Assembly (NCBI GenBank): GCA_964551475.1
Contig: CAZKCI010000099.1
Location: forward strand, 1-46,615
Length of the DNA stretch: 46,615 bases
DNA from: CAZKCI01 sp964551475
GTDB taxonomy: Bacteria; Auribacterota; Erginobacteria; Erginobacterales; CAZKCI01
Reading direction: 5' to 3'
The first letter of the stretch is position 1; each line of letters starts with the position of its first letter. Below the pieces are notes generated by a model. It made no database searches and was not told the DNA's origin. It saw nothing but the letters and a program-made list of their open reading frames with translations. Shown here piece after piece: positions 22,803 to 31,423 of the stretch. A program made the position numbers and the translations under genes.

Positions 22803-22918
22803 AGGCGCGATCCGGCGGCCGGGCCCGGCGCGCCCGATCACAGATCGGGCCTACAAACCGGCGGACCGGCCAGTCGCGTTAGTGTAGGCCGGTTCTGCGA
22901 ACCGGCGGCCGGGCCGTC
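22803..22918. repeat. REP cluster 3
   Basis: Two opposed hairpins: CCCGATCACAGATCGGG with CCTACAAA (22833-22857) and TGTAGGCCGGTTCTGCGAAC then CGGCGGCCGGG (22883-22913). Same frame as the clusters beside the RAYT gene. The right hairpin ends at the stop codon of the GT4 gene. Confidence 0.85.
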
Positions 22919-24128
22919 AGGAGAGGTACCCCTCGCAGAGGGCGACGAAATCGTCGGCGAGGTTCTCCCAGCGGTATTTCTCCGCGACCAGCTTCATCCC
23001 CGCCTCCCCCATCCTCTTCGACCGGGCCGGGTCACGGATCAGGGCGATGGTCTTCTCCGCGAAGTCGTCCGGGTCTCCCGCCTTGTAGAAAAGGCCGGTC
23101 TTCCCGTCCTCGATCACCTCTTCCAGGGCCGGAAGACGGGGGGCCACGACCGAGAGCCCGCAGGCCCAGTATTCGAACTCCTTCAGTGTCACCCTTCCGC
23201 GGGCCGAGACGATGTCGGGGAGGATGACCAGGCCGATGTCCCCGGCCGAAAGGTAGCGGGCGACCTCAGCCTGCTTCACCCATCCGGAGAAGAAGAAATC
23301 CTTCTCCACCCCCGCCTCCCTTACCAGCTTCTCCAGCGTCGGGATGGCGGTTCCGCCCCCGACCACCCAAAACGAGGTTTTCGGATGGGCGGCGAGGACC
23401 TTTTTCGCCGCGGCCACCAGCAGGTCGGGACCGTCCTGGGGATCGATCACCCCCTGGAACAGGATCACCGTGTCCTTCCCGGCGGCGTGCTTCTCCCTCA
23501 GGTCCCGCGAGTCCGATTTCCGGAATATCGAGAGGTCCACGCCGTCGCAGACCACGTCGACCTGCCCGCCCGCCGCCCCGTAATCGAGGAGGATCTCCTT
23601 CATCGCCCGGCTGATGGTGATGATCTTGTCGGAGCCGCGGATCGCCGCCCCCTCCATCATCCTCCCGCCTTTCTGCACCTGCCGGAGCCACCCGCCCTTC
23701 GAGTAATCGTCCAGGTATTCGAACAGGACGTCGGTCAGGTCCAGGACCAGGAAAGGCGCGCGCCCGGACCGGCTTTTGCCGGCGAGCCTCTTTCCCCAGA
23801 GCGCGCCGTAGCCGGCGATGGTGTTGTGGGAAACAACGAGGTCGGGATGGAAGGAGGCGATCGCCCCGGCGAGCTTCGCGATGTTCACGGGATGGGCGAC
23901 CAGGTATTTCTTCATCTTGTGGGGATCGAGGCGGGAGACCGCCTTCATCCTCCAGAGCGGCCCGCAGGAAAGGTATTTTCGCGCCTCCTCTTCGGACGAT
24001 CCGATTCCGGCGGCAACGCCGACCTCATGACCCTTTCGGGCAAAGGCCCTCGCCAGGTTGGAGAGCCGGGGGGTGCCGCCTCCGCTCAGGGGGTACAGCT
24101 CTTCGAATATGGTCAGCAGTACTCTCAT
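22917..24128 (-). CDS. Glycosyltransferase family 4
   Basis: 403 residues of GT-B fold. N-terminal acceptor domain with a glycine-rich loop (LYPLSGGGTPRLSNLARAFA, with GHEVGV). C-terminal nucleotide-sugar domain with VILFQGVIDPQDGPDLLVAA, then the GT4 signature E-F-E-Y-W-A-C-G-L-S-V-V-A and the later DGKTGLFYKAGDPDDFAEK. It transfers a sugar with retention, on the cytoplasmic side, probably to a lipid-linked glycan. GAGG lies about 9 nt upstream of the ATG. Separate from the radical SAM gene by a REP cluster. Confidence 0.9.
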   Translation of the reverse strand: MRVLLTIFEELYPLSGGGTPRLSNLARAFARKGHEVGVAAGIGSSEEEARKYLSCGPLWRMKAVSRLDPHKMKKYLVAHPVNIAKLAGAIASFHPDLVVSHNTIAGYGALWGKRLAGKSRSGRAPFLVLDLTDVLFEYLDDYSKGGWLRQVQKGGRMMEGAAIRGSDKIITISRAMKEILLDYGAAGGQVDVVCDGVDLSIFRKSDSRDLREKHAAGKDTVILFQGVIDPQDGPDLLVAAAKKVLAAHPKTSFWVVGGGTAIPTLEKLVREAGVEKDFFFSGWVKQAEVARYLSAGDIGLVILPDIVSARGRVTLKEFEYWACGLSVVAPRLPALEEVIEDGKTGLFYKAGDPDDFAEKTIALIRDPARSKRMGEAGMKLVAEKYRWENLADDFVALCEGYLS

Positions 24129-24149
24129 GGTCGGTCACCTCAGAAAAGC

Positions 24150-24187
24150 AGTTCAACGGTTCAACGGTTCACGGTTCAATGGTTCGT
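24150..24187. repeat. Family C tandem repeat (solo)
   Basis: AGTTCAACGGTTCAACGGTT then CACGGTTCAATGGTTCG between the GT4 and response-regulator genes. One arm only; no partner arm within 200 bp. Confidence 0.8.
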
Positions 24188-24205
24188 GGGGCACTTTTAC
24201 CTTGT

Positions 24206-24805
24206 CTACAGGTCCTTCACTAGATCGCCCATCTCCACCTTGAGCGCGCGGGCGATCCGGAAAAGAGTTTTCAGAGAGGCGGCGCTCTTGCCGGATTCGA
24301 CCTGGGAGATGAGGCTCGGCGATAGACCGGCGAGGCGGGCGACCTCCCGGCTGTTCAGGCATTTTACGTTCCGCAAGCGGCGGATGTTGTCCCCGATCCG
24401 GGCATTCAGCGATTCCTCCGGACAGCTGACCAGGCCCAAGCTGGCCGCCGCCCGGGCCACCGCGTCCTGGATTTGGCGCAGGGAGAACGGCTTGCGGATG
24501 TAGTCGAAAACAATCTTGTCCCGGACCGCATTCATCGCCGACTCCAACGAAGGGAAAGCGGTCAGGATGATCACTGCGACCTGCCCGGAGTATTCCTTGA
24601 GCTTCTTAACTACCTCCATCCCGTCCATGCCGGGCATCTTGATGTCGAGAATGATAACGTCCGGATGCTCGGCGGCCGTCGCCTCCAGAGCCCGCGCTCC
24701 GTCATGGGCGAAGACCGTCCGGTAGCCGTCCATTCCCAGGATCTTGCCCAGGTTGTCGCAGAGATCCCGGTCGTCGTCGACGATAAGCACCTTGATGATC
24801 TTCAT
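24206..24805 (-). CDS. Response regulator with Cro/C1-type (XRE) helix-turn-helix output
   Basis: 199 residues. Receiver domain: acidic pocket D10-D12, phospho-acceptor Asp54 (DVIILDIKMPGMDG), Thr82 (LTAF) and Lys105 (RKPF). After a helical linker (about 107-132) comes a Cro/C1 helix-turn-helix: IGDNIRRLRNVKCLNSREVA, then RLAGLSPSLISQVESGKSAA and SLKTLFRIARALKV. Most transcriptional response regulators carry OmpR, NarL or NtrC outputs, so a REC-HTH_3 fusion is less common. AGGA lies 8 nt before the ATG. It follows the histidine kinase gene by 25 nt and is surely its partner. Targets unknown; the surrounding surface-glycan genes are candidates. Confidence 0.9.
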   Translation of the reverse strand: MKIIKVLIVDDDRDLCDNLGKILGMDGYRTVFAHDGARALEATAAEHPDVIILDIKMPGMDGMEVVKKLKEYSGQVAVIILTAFPSLESAMNAVRDKIVFDYIRKPFSLRQIQDAVARAAASLGLVSCPEESLNARIGDNIRRLRNVKCLNSREVARLAGLSPSLISQVESGKSAASLKTLFRIARALKVEMGDLVKDL

Positions 24806-24830
24806 GGTTGGAGTCCTTTCACTCTACAAT

Positions 24831-26963
24831 CTAACCTCCGCGGTCCGCAATCCGTTTCTGCTCCGCCGGCAGACGAACGGTGAAGACCGTTTCCGTCTCC
24901 GGCGAGCTCTTCACCTCGATCGTTCCGCCGTGCGATTCGATGATCCCCAGGGAGATCGAGAGCCCTAGCCCCGATCCCTTCTTCTTTCCGCTGCTGATGC
25001 TCTCCCGCGAGCTGTAGAAAGGCTCGAAGATCCGGGGCAGGGCCTCCGGGGAGATGAGGCGGCCGTTGTTGATAAAATCCATGACCGCCGCGTCGGAGAG
25101 CCCGGCCACTCTCAGGGTCAAGGTGTTGCCCCGCTCCATGGCGGCCCGGGCGTTGATGATCAGGTTCAAGAACACTTGCTGAAGCTGGCCCTTGTCCGCG
25201 CGGACGGTCGGGACCGGGGAGTACTCCTTCTTCACCATCAGCCCCGAGGTCCGGAAGTCCGCTTCCACCAGGTCGACCACCTCGTCCAGCGCCGCCCGCG
25301 GGTCCAGCGCCTCCCTCTGCCCGCTCTTGCGCCCGGCGAAGTGGAGAAGACCGTCCACCAGGGCGGCGCCCTTTTCCGAGGCCTTGACGATCTTGCCGAT
25401 CTCTTGGGCGTCCGCCGCATTCCGCCCGCCGTGGCCGACGATCTCGGCCGAGGATCGGATCACCGAAAGCAGGTTGTTGAACTCGTGGGCGATGCCGGAG
25501 GCGAGCTGGCCGATCCCGGCCATCTTGTCCGCGAATGACAGCTTCATCTCCAGCTCTTTCCGTTCGGTGACATCGCGGATAACCCCGAGGTAAGGATCGG
25601 GCGATCCCTCCCCGCCGGGCCGGGCGGTGATGTCCATGGAGACCTGGAGCAGAGCTCCGTCACGGCGGAGGATCTGGAGCGCTACCTCAGCCATCTTCCT
25701 TCTCCCCAGAAGCGCGGGGGGAGCCGGACACTGCTTCTGCCCGGGGAGGATCGCCACCCGGCTCAAGGGGAGACCGACGATCTCCGCGAAGGGGTAGCCG
25801 AGCATGGCGGCGAAGGTCCGGTTGAAGGTGGCGATCTTCCCTTCCTCATCCAGCGTGACGATGCCGTCCGGGCTCGACTCGACCAGCGTCCGGTAGCGTT
25901 CCTCGGATTCCTTTAGCCTCCCCTGCATCCTGGCTTCCTCCTCCATCCGAACCCGCACTCGGTGATTGCGAACGATGAGCCAGCCGGCGGCAAAGCCGAG
26001 ACAGAGGAGGAAGGCCAGGTAGAAAAAGTAGTATTTCTGGATCCGGTAGAGGGCGCGGGAGACCTGCCCGAAAGGCCGGCTGACGCCGATCAGCCAGCGT
26101 TTTCCCCCGACTATATCGATTGCGAAAGCGACGATCTCGTGGCCGGGATCGCCCCCCCAGATCACGCCAGAGCTTTCCGTTCCCTTAAGTATCCGGTCCA
26201 GGTCGGAGGTCGGAATGCCGAGGGGGGCGCCGGATTTCCCTCCGTTCAGCGACTCCACCGTATGGCCGGCGACCTCCCGGGTAGAGTGGGCGACGATCAT
26301 CCCGTCCTGATCGAGGATGAAGACGGTGGGGATCTCCCCCGATATGTCGGGCAGGATGAAACGCTCCACCACCTGGTCGATATTGACGCCGACGCCGACC
26401 ACGCCCTGGAGATCGGGCGAAGATCGGCCGCCGGCCGCCGAATCGGGGGCGCGAGCGGCGTAGACCGAGGAAGCCAGGACGACCAGGCATCGCGATCGTC
26501 CCTGGATGCGCACGGCGCGGGAATAAATGAAGGGGATCTCCTCATTCATCCCCTGAAACACCTTTCCCGCTTCATAGAATGTCCTGTCTCCCGCTCCGGG
26601 GAGATAGTCCGGGGGGAAAACGGAGAGCAGTTTCCCTTCCCGGTCGGCGTAAAAAATGACGTCCGCGGTCGGGAACATCGATCCGAAGGTGAACGAAAGC
26701 TTGCTCTCCAGAGCGGAGCCGCTCAAGCCGCCGACCGAGAGATCGCGGGAAAGACGCAACGAATCGGTGGATAGGGAACGGAGGTAGAAATCGATATTCT
26801 TCGCCGCCGCGGCGGCGAGGACTAATTGATCGTTGCCGAAATCGATCACCAACTGCTTCACGGTGGCCTGGTAGATCAGATAGGCGAAGAAGACCGTCAG
26901 CAGAACAACAGCCACCAATGGAAGCATTACTTTAAGAATCGCCCGCGGCGCCTGCATAGCCAT
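24831..26963 (-). CDS. Sensor histidine kinase: periplasmic Cache-like sensor, PAS, HisKA, HATPase
   Basis: 710 residues. TM1 about 12-32, an extracytoplasmic double-Cache-like domain about 35-300 (YADREGKLLSVFPPDYLPGA; VFILDQDGMIVAHSTREVAG), TM2 about 308-332 (YYFFYLAFLLCLGFAAGWLI), a PAS domain (RYRTLVESSPDGIVTLDEEG) with PAC (YLGVIRDVTERKE), then HisKA with the phosphorylated His493 (SGIAHEFNNLLSVI) and HATPase_c (LQQVFLNLIINARAAMERG; GSGLGLSISLGIIESHGG). The HEFNN box places it with NtrB-like kinases. Start at ATG 26963, with another Met two codons on. Divergent from the GT-C gene at 27124 across an AT-rich promoter region. Ligand unknown; Cache domains usually bind small organic molecules. 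Confidence 0.92.
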   Translation of the reverse strand: MAMQAPRAILKVMLPLVAVVLLTVFFAYLIYQATVKQLVIDFGNDQLVLAAAAAKNIDFYLRSLSTDSLRLSRDLSVGGLSGSALESKLSFTFGSMFPTADVIFYADREGKLLSVFPPDYLPGAGDRTFYEAGKVFQGMNEEIPFIYSRAVRIQGRSRCLVVLASSVYAARAPDSAAGGRSSPDLQGVVGVGVNIDQVVERFILPDISGEIPTVFILDQDGMIVAHSTREVAGHTVESLNGGKSGAPLGIPTSDLDRILKGTESSGVIWGGDPGHEIVAFAIDIVGGKRWLIGVSRPFGQVSRALYRIQKYYFFYLAFLLCLGFAAGWLIVRNHRVRVRMEEEARMQGRLKESEERYRTLVESSPDGIVTLDEEGKIATFNRTFAAMLGYPFAEIVGLPLSRVAILPGQKQCPAPPALLGRRKMAEVALQILRRDGALLQVSMDITARPGGEGSPDPYLGVIRDVTERKELEMKLSFADKMAGIGQLASGIAHEFNNLLSVIRSSAEIVGHGGRNAADAQEIGKIVKASEKGAALVDGLLHFAGRKSGQREALDPRAALDEVVDLVEADFRTSGLMVKKEYSPVPTVRADKGQLQQVFLNLIINARAAMERGNTLTLRVAGLSDAAVMDFINNGRLISPEALPRIFEPFYSSRESISSGKKKGSGLGLSISLGIIESHGGTIEVKSSPETETVFTVRLPAEQKRIADRGG

Positions 26964-27052
26964 GCATTATGGATATTCCGCCCCCTGGATCAATGGAGAA
27001 GCATGATACTGAAAAAAATAATTGACCTGATCATACAGATGATTTACCTACA

Positions 27053-27081
27053 TTGAATATGTTTTAGTATATATTAATAAT
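27053..27081 (+). promoter_or_regulatory. Candidate promoter in the divergent AT-rich gap
   Basis: TTGAAT (27053-27058), 17-nt spacer, AATAAT (27076-27081), followed by the GT-C gene at 27124. The whole 26964-27120 gap is strikingly AT-rich compared with its surroundings and must also hold the promoter of the kinase operon on the other strand. Confidence 0.4.
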
Positions 27082-27123
27082 CTTGTGCTTTTAGCCTAAC
27101 TCGTTGAAAATTGTGCCCGAAGA

Positions 27124-28917
27124 ATGAAACCGCTCCTTTCCCATCCCAGGATTGCGCCTCCGACCTTAAAGATCTCACTGGCTCGCGTCGCCAACCGAGG
27201 GGCGCTGCCCGTCATCTTTGCCCTGGCGCTTGGCCTGCGCGCCCTCGCCCTGCAGCACTACCATTTCGTCGGCGCGGATGGAGGCGTGGACGGGGTGGTT
27301 CTCGCCATCAGCGGGAAAAATATCTTTTCCGGTGCGGGGTTCTCTTTCCAGGGGCGGGCGGAGATTGTCCACTCCCCCCTCTACCCTATCTTGGTTGGCG
27401 CGACCTGGAGGATGGTGGGCGACCTCGAGCGCGCCGGACAGCTCGTGTCCGTCCTCGCCGGGGCCTTGCTCGTCTTCCCGGTCTTCCTTCTCGGCCGGGA
27501 GCTCTACGGCCGGCGCACGGGACTGTTCGCCGCCGCGCTGACCGCCGTTTTCCCCCCGTTCATCTACGGCTCCACCGAGATCCGTGTCGCCTCCCTCTAC
27601 GCTCTCCTCTGCGCGACCGCGGCCTGGCTGATGTTCCGGAACGCCCTGGCTCCCGGATTCCGCCGAGGAGCGGAAACGGGGGCGGGGATCGCCCTCTGCT
27701 ATCTTGCCCGTCCCGAGGCGATTCTTTTCCTCGTCCTGGCCGGAGTTCTGCCCTTCCTGCGCAGGATATCCCGGGAGGAAAAGCCTGCGGAGCGTGTCCA
27801 TGTGGGAGGGGCATCTTGCCCCGATCCAGGCCGACTCGCATCGCGGCGAGACGCCACTCCCACGGAAGAAAACTCGGTGAGCCAGAATACTCGCCGCGGG
27901 ACGGGGAGGCTGCTTCTCTATCTTGCCGGGATCGCCCTGGGCTTCGCGATCCTCTCCTCTCCCTACTGGTGCTTTTTGAAGCGCCATCTCGGCCACTGGA
28001 CGCTGAACGGCCGGGGGCCGTTCACCTTCGTCGGCTATTTCCATGACGATTGGGACCGCGCCTATTTCGATCTCTACACCTATCCGGACCAGGCGCTGCG
28101 GGAGTGGCGGGAGCAGGGGGGGATGGCCGGTTTCATGAGCAAGAACCTGGGCCGGACGGCCGCCCGGCTGGCCCGAAACACGGCGGCTCTCCTCCGCCTG
28201 GGCGAAAGCCCGCAGATCGCCCGGGTCGGGTTGCCGCCTTTCTTGGTCAACGCCGCCGTGATCGCGCTCGCGGCAGGGGCGATCGGAGGCGGCGCGGTCC
28301 AGATCCTGCGCCGCCGCTGGCTTTTCCGCGACACCTTCCTCGCTCTCTTGGCGGCAACCGTTCTTCCCTATCTCGTTCTCACCTGGCGCGACCTGCGCTA
28401 CTTCTATCCCTACTTCTCCCTCCTTCTCATCGTCCTGGCCGAGGGCTGCGGGAGGTGGGCGGCGCGGGCAAAAGGCGGCCGGAAACCGGGATCCGCCTTG
28501 GGCATGGCCCTCGCGGCCGCGCCCGCGGGAATTATTCTGCTCGCCATGCTCTTGGCCAGCGGCGCTCTCATCCCTCTGAAGATTCGGACTGTCCCTTATG
28601 AATACAAGCTGTTGGGGCTATGGATGCGGGAGGCCATTCCGGATATCGAGAAGACCGTCGTCATGAGCAGGAAAATAGGTGTGCCCTTTTACGCGGGCGC
28701 GCGCCATGTCCTCATCCATCCGGGGAGCTACCCGGAGGTGATCCGCTTTGCCCGGGAGAGCGGCGCCCGCTACCTGGTGGTCGACGACTGGACCACGCCC
28801 GCCTTCCGCCCCAACCTCGCCTTTCTCCTTGAGGACCGCCCGCCGCCGCCGGATCTCGATCGGGTTCACGATCTTGTCCTTGACGGGAGAAGGATCGTCC
28901 TCTACCGTTTCAAATAA
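27124..28917 (+). CDS. GT-C membrane glycosyltransferase (PMT-like), with repeat-derived insert
   Basis: 597 residues with about 11 transmembrane helices. The first loop carries the acidic pair region (HYHFVGADGGVDGVVLAISG), followed by GAGFSFQGRAEIVHSPLYPI, typical of the PMT/GT39-like group in which the Asp activates the acceptor. RDLRYFYPYFSLLLIVLAEG near residue 425 matches the conserved late helix. A soluble C-terminal tail of about 110 residues is outside. Residues about 227-247 (HVGGASCPDPGRLASRRDAT) are translated from a family B palindromic repeat and fall in a loop between helices. First gene of the plus-strand group; only a weak GAAGA precedes the ATG. Confidence 0.85.
   Translation: MKPLLSHPRIAPPTLKISLARVANRGALPVIFALALGLRALALQHYHFVGADGGVDGVVLAISGKNIFSGAGFSFQGRAEIVHSPLYPILVGATWRMVGDLERAGQLVSVLAGALLVFPVFLLGRELYGRRTGLFAAALTAVFPPFIYGSTEIRVASLYALLCATAAWLMFRNALAPGFRRGAETGAGIALCYLARPEAILFLVLAGVLPFLRRISREEKPAERVHVGGASCPDPGRLASRRDATPTEENSVSQNTRRGTGRLLLYLAGIALGFAILSSPYWCFLKRHLGHWTLNGRGPFTFVGYFHDDWDRAYFDLYTYPDQALREWREQGGMAGFMSKNLGRTAARLARNTAALLRLGESPQIARVGLPPFLVNAAVIALAAGAIGGGAVQILRRRWLFRDTFLALLAATVLPYLVLTWRDLRYFYPYFSLLLIVLAEGCGRWAARAKGGRKPGSALGMALAAAPAGIILLAMLLASGALIPLKIRTVPYEYKLLGLWMREAIPDIEKTVVMSRKIGVPFYAGARHVLIHPGSYPEVIRFARESGARYLVVDDWTTPAFRPNLAFLLEDRPPPPDLDRVHDLVLDGRRIVLYRFK
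27802..27863. repeat. Family B palindromic repeat inside the GT-C coding sequence
   Basis: GTGGGAG (27802-27808) and CTCCCAC (27857-27863) bound two GC hairpins: GGGGCATCTTGCCCC and GCGGCGAGACGCC. Same architecture as 28923-29007. The frame stays open through it. Confidence 0.75.
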
Positions 28918-28922
28918 GTTGT

Positions 28923-29007
28923 CAATGTGGGAGAACCGTCCCCGGCCCGATCCATTTTTATTGTAATAGTCTAACCGGATCGCGGCGAGGACGCCGCTCC
29001 CACATTG
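28923..29007. repeat. Family B repeat with 11-bp inverted ends
   Basis: CAATGTGGGAG (28923-28933) and CTCCCACATTG (28997-29007) are perfect inverted ends. GCGGCGAGGACGCCGC forms an inner hairpin. It fills most of the gap between the GT-C gene and the methyltransferase gene. Confidence 0.75.
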
Positions 29008-29043
29008 ATCGGAGAGAGCGGACAATCACCGAACGGGATCGCC

Positions 29044-29655
29044 ATGGGAAATCGCAGCAACTTATTTTGGGATGCCTTCAACCATCCCGGTTTCTTCAAC
29101 TTCATCCGCCATATCGTGGACGGAGGGCAGCTCCCGCCCCTGCGCGCCGTCCTCCGGAAGCACGGCGTCCGGAGCGTTCTGGACATCGGCTGCGGCACCG
29201 GCTGGTTTTGCCCGGTCGCCGATGGCGAATATCTCGGGATCGACGGCAACGCCCGCTTCATCGACCACGCCCGCCGGAAGCATGGAGGGCCCGGCAAACA
29301 TTTCCTGGTCATGGACATCCGTTCCATGGATTTCGGGGAGCGGCGGTTCGACGCCGGGATCATCGTGGACACCCTCCACCACCTCGCCGACGATGAAGCC
29401 GTCGCGGCGATCGCCGACGCGCGACGCTTCTGCCGCCTCGTGGTCATCCTCGACTGGCTCCCCCCGCGGGGAAACCCCTTCCGGACTCTCATGGCCTTCC
29501 TGGACCGGGGCGCCTACGTGAGGGGGTTGCGCGAGCAGGAGTCACTGGTCGCTCAAGCGGGGGGGAAGGTGCTGGAGACGACCAGCTTCTGGTCCATTTC
29601 GCGGCTCTACCACCACTCGATCATCGTGGCGGAGAGAGGAAACAGTAAACAGTGA
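29044..29655 (+). CDS. Class I SAM-dependent methyltransferase
   Basis: About 203 residues from the ATG at 29044; a longer frame starts at a TTG inside a repeat. Motif I is VLDIGCGTGWFCPV, the acidic loop is YLGIDGNARFIDHA, then MDIRSMDF and IIVDTLHHLADDE (motif IV region). Short for the family but complete in its core. Cytoplasmic. Substrate unknown; the neighbours suggest a lipid-linked or glycan intermediate. The last codon and the TGA come from a family D palindrome shared with the convergent acyltransferase gene. Confidence 0.85.
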   Translation: MGNRSNLFWDAFNHPGFFNFIRHIVDGGQLPPLRAVLRKHGVRSVLDIGCGTGWFCPVADGEYLGIDGNARFIDHARRKHGGPGKHFLVMDIRSMDFGERRFDAGIIVDTLHHLADDEAVAAIADARRFCRLVVILDWLPPRGNPFRTLMAFLDRGAYVRGLREQESLVAQAGGKVLETTSFWSISRLYHHSIIVAERGNSKQ

Positions 29656-29670
29656 TCACTGATCACTTGC
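29642..29670. repeat. Family D palindrome at convergent gene ends
   Basis: ACAGTAAACAGTGATCACTG then ATCACTTG. TGATCA supplies both stop codons: TGA at 29653-29655 on the plus strand and TGA (29658-29656) on the minus strand, so the two genes end base-to-base inside the repeat. Confidence 0.85.
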
Positions 29671-30399
29671 AGTTCCGCGCTTCCTCACCACCCGCGCCGG
29701 GAGCCCTACCGCGATCGAATACTCCGGAATGTCTTTGTGAACCACGGCGCCGGCGCCGATGATCGAACCGCGGCCGATCGTCGCATCACCCATGATGATG
29801 GCGTGGCTCCCGATCCAGCAGTCCGGGCCGATGACGATCCGGGAGGGCGAACGACCCTGCCGACGCATGGGGGTGGAGACGTCGTCGTAGTTGTGGGTCC
29901 CCCCGACGATCTCGACGTGCTGGGCGATCATGCAGTCATCGCCGATCTCGATCCCGCCGTAGCAGTAGAGCAGGGCATACGTGCTGATGTTGACGTTCCG
30001 TCCGACGGTTATCTCATCCCGTTGGGTGCGGAGGACCGCGCCCCGGCCGATATGGCTGTCGGCGCCGATCCGGATCGCCGCCGAGGAGGGCCCGACGTCC
30101 CAAAACGATCGCTCTCCGACAAAAACCCGGTCCCCCAGAAAGACCCGGCGGGAATGAAGGAAACGAACGCCGCTCTCGATCACACACCGCCGCCCCAGCG
30201 CTCCCAACACGGGATGGTAGACAGAGGAGCGCAGCAAACAGCCGAAGACGGTGGGAAACTTGGAGAAAAGGGCGAAGATCAAGCCGTCGCCCAGGAAACG
30301 GCCGAACGAGGGCTTCCCGTAGACCCTTTCGGCATAAGACCGGAAACTCCCGACCAACCCCGCCCGGGGAACGGTTCCCGCCCCATCGTATCCCTGCAT
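29656..30399 (-). CDS. Hexapeptide-repeat acyltransferase
   Basis: 247 residues from the ATG at 30399, which has AAGGA 8 nt upstream. The frame stays open to 31383, but that part is antisense to the flippase gene and not real. Left-handed beta-helix turns run from about residue 80 (CVIESGVRFLHSRRVFLGDR, IRIGADSHIGRGAVL, ITVGRNVNISTYALLY, IEIGDDCMIAQHVEI) and the family's usual end (GSIIGAGAVVHKDIPEYSIA then VGLPARVV). HNYDD is near the expected catalytic His. O-acetyltransferase for a surface sugar is the likely role. 14 nt downstream of the flippase-like gene: one operon. Confidence 0.9.
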   Translation of the reverse strand: MQGYDGAGTVPRAGLVGSFRSYAERVYGKPSFGRFLGDGLIFALFSKFPTVFGCLLRSSVYHPVLGALGRRCVIESGVRFLHSRRVFLGDRVFVGERSFWDVGPSSAAIRIGADSHIGRGAVLRTQRDEITVGRNVNISTYALLYCYGGIEIGDDCMIAQHVEIVGGTHNYDDVSTPMRRQGRSPSRIVIGPDCWIGSHAIIMGDATIGRGSIIGAGAVVHKDIPEYSIAVGLPARVVRKRGTASDQ

Positions 30400-30413
30400 G
30401 GCTGTATCCTTGT

Positions 30414-31376
30414 CTATTCCCGGTCCGCGGATACGGACCGCGATGATTTCAGGCAATATATTCCCGCGATGGTGATCATCTCCGCCGCCATGCCCAGGAG
30501 CCGGCCGAAGATGGCGATGGTCGCCGCCACACCGAACTCGATCCCGAAAAGAAGCTTGAAGAGCTCCGCGTTCATCCCTTCGGCCACACCCAGGCCGGCG
30601 GGGACCAGGAAGGCCAGCATCCCGGTCAGCCAGGAGAACGTGCTCACCCCCACACAGCCGATCGGGGCGGAGGCAGGCAACGGCCCATGATACATCGCTT
30701 TCAGAAGAACAAAAACCGAAAACCCCCGCAGGAACCAGAGCGACGTCCAGTAGAGCATGATGAGAAGGATGAAACGGTACTGGAGCCGCGCCTGCAGGGA
30801 CACTTTGGAGACGCGGGCGAGCAGCCAGTTCAGGATCGGGTTGAAAATCCGGGGATGGAGAGCGATCAGACCGGCCGGGATGATGACGGCGAAATACAGG
30901 AGTTTCCGGGAAAGCTCGCCGCTGAGAAGGGGCAGGAAGGGAAGCGTGAGCATGACCGCGAGCATCGCGGAGATGATCTGGATGACCATCTGGGTGCCCA
31001 TCGTGGCCACCGCCATCACCTTGGGGATGCCCGCCCGCTCGGCCATCAGGATCCTGCTCATCGGAGTCCAGAGCTTGCCGGGGAGATACTTGCCGAGCTC
31101 GCTGAGAAAGTAGACCCGGACCATCCGGAGGTGGGAGATCCGGTTCCCCAGCGCGGCGAGGATGAAGTTCCATCCCATCGCCACCAGAACCCCGCAGGCG
31201 ATCATGAGAAACGCCGAGAGAACGGTCAGGCCGGCGTCGATATGCAGGACGGCCTCCCGGACCTGGGCGCGGCTTTCCCAGACGGAGCGGCCGATGAAGA
31301 AGGCGATGACCAGGAGGATCAGGACCTGGGCGATCTTGTACCAGGGGCCGGCGTATTTTCGCAGAATCTGTTTCAT
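30414..31376 (-). CDS. Flippase-like integral membrane protein (LPG_synthase_TM / UPF0104)
   Basis: 320 residues, about 8 transmembrane helices. Family marks: the YLPGKLWTPMSRI stretch (conserved Y-x-P-G-K-x-W) near residue 99 and the late GLGVAEGMNAELFKLLFGI. The family covers the membrane half of MprF, archaeal AglD and many proteins in glycosyltransferase loci; members are suspected to move or modify polyprenyl-linked sugars. It stands between an acyltransferase and a lyase-like gene, consistent with glycan export. No ribosome-binding site is evident at the ATG. Confidence 0.85.
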   Translation of the reverse strand: MKQILRKYAGPWYKIAQVLILLVIAFFIGRSVWESRAQVREAVLHIDAGLTVLSAFLMIACGVLVAMGWNFILAALGNRISHLRMVRVYFLSELGKYLPGKLWTPMSRILMAERAGIPKVMAVATMGTQMVIQIISAMLAVMLTLPFLPLLSGELSRKLLYFAVIIPAGLIALHPRIFNPILNWLLARVSKVSLQARLQYRFILLIMLYWTSLWFLRGFSVFVLLKAMYHGPLPASAPIGCVGVSTFSWLTGMLAFLVPAGLGVAEGMNAELFKLLFGIEFGVAATIAIFGRLLGMAAEMITIAGIYCLKSSRSVSADRE

Positions 31377-31423
31377 GGCGCACTAATCAACGCAAGCTAT
31401 TTCCGAGACGCCACCCGGGCGGC

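Noticed and set aside
30400..31383. N-terminal extension of the acyltransferase frame to 575 residues
   Set aside because: The extra 328 residues are the flippase-like gene read in another frame; the ATG at 30399 has its own ribosome-binding site.
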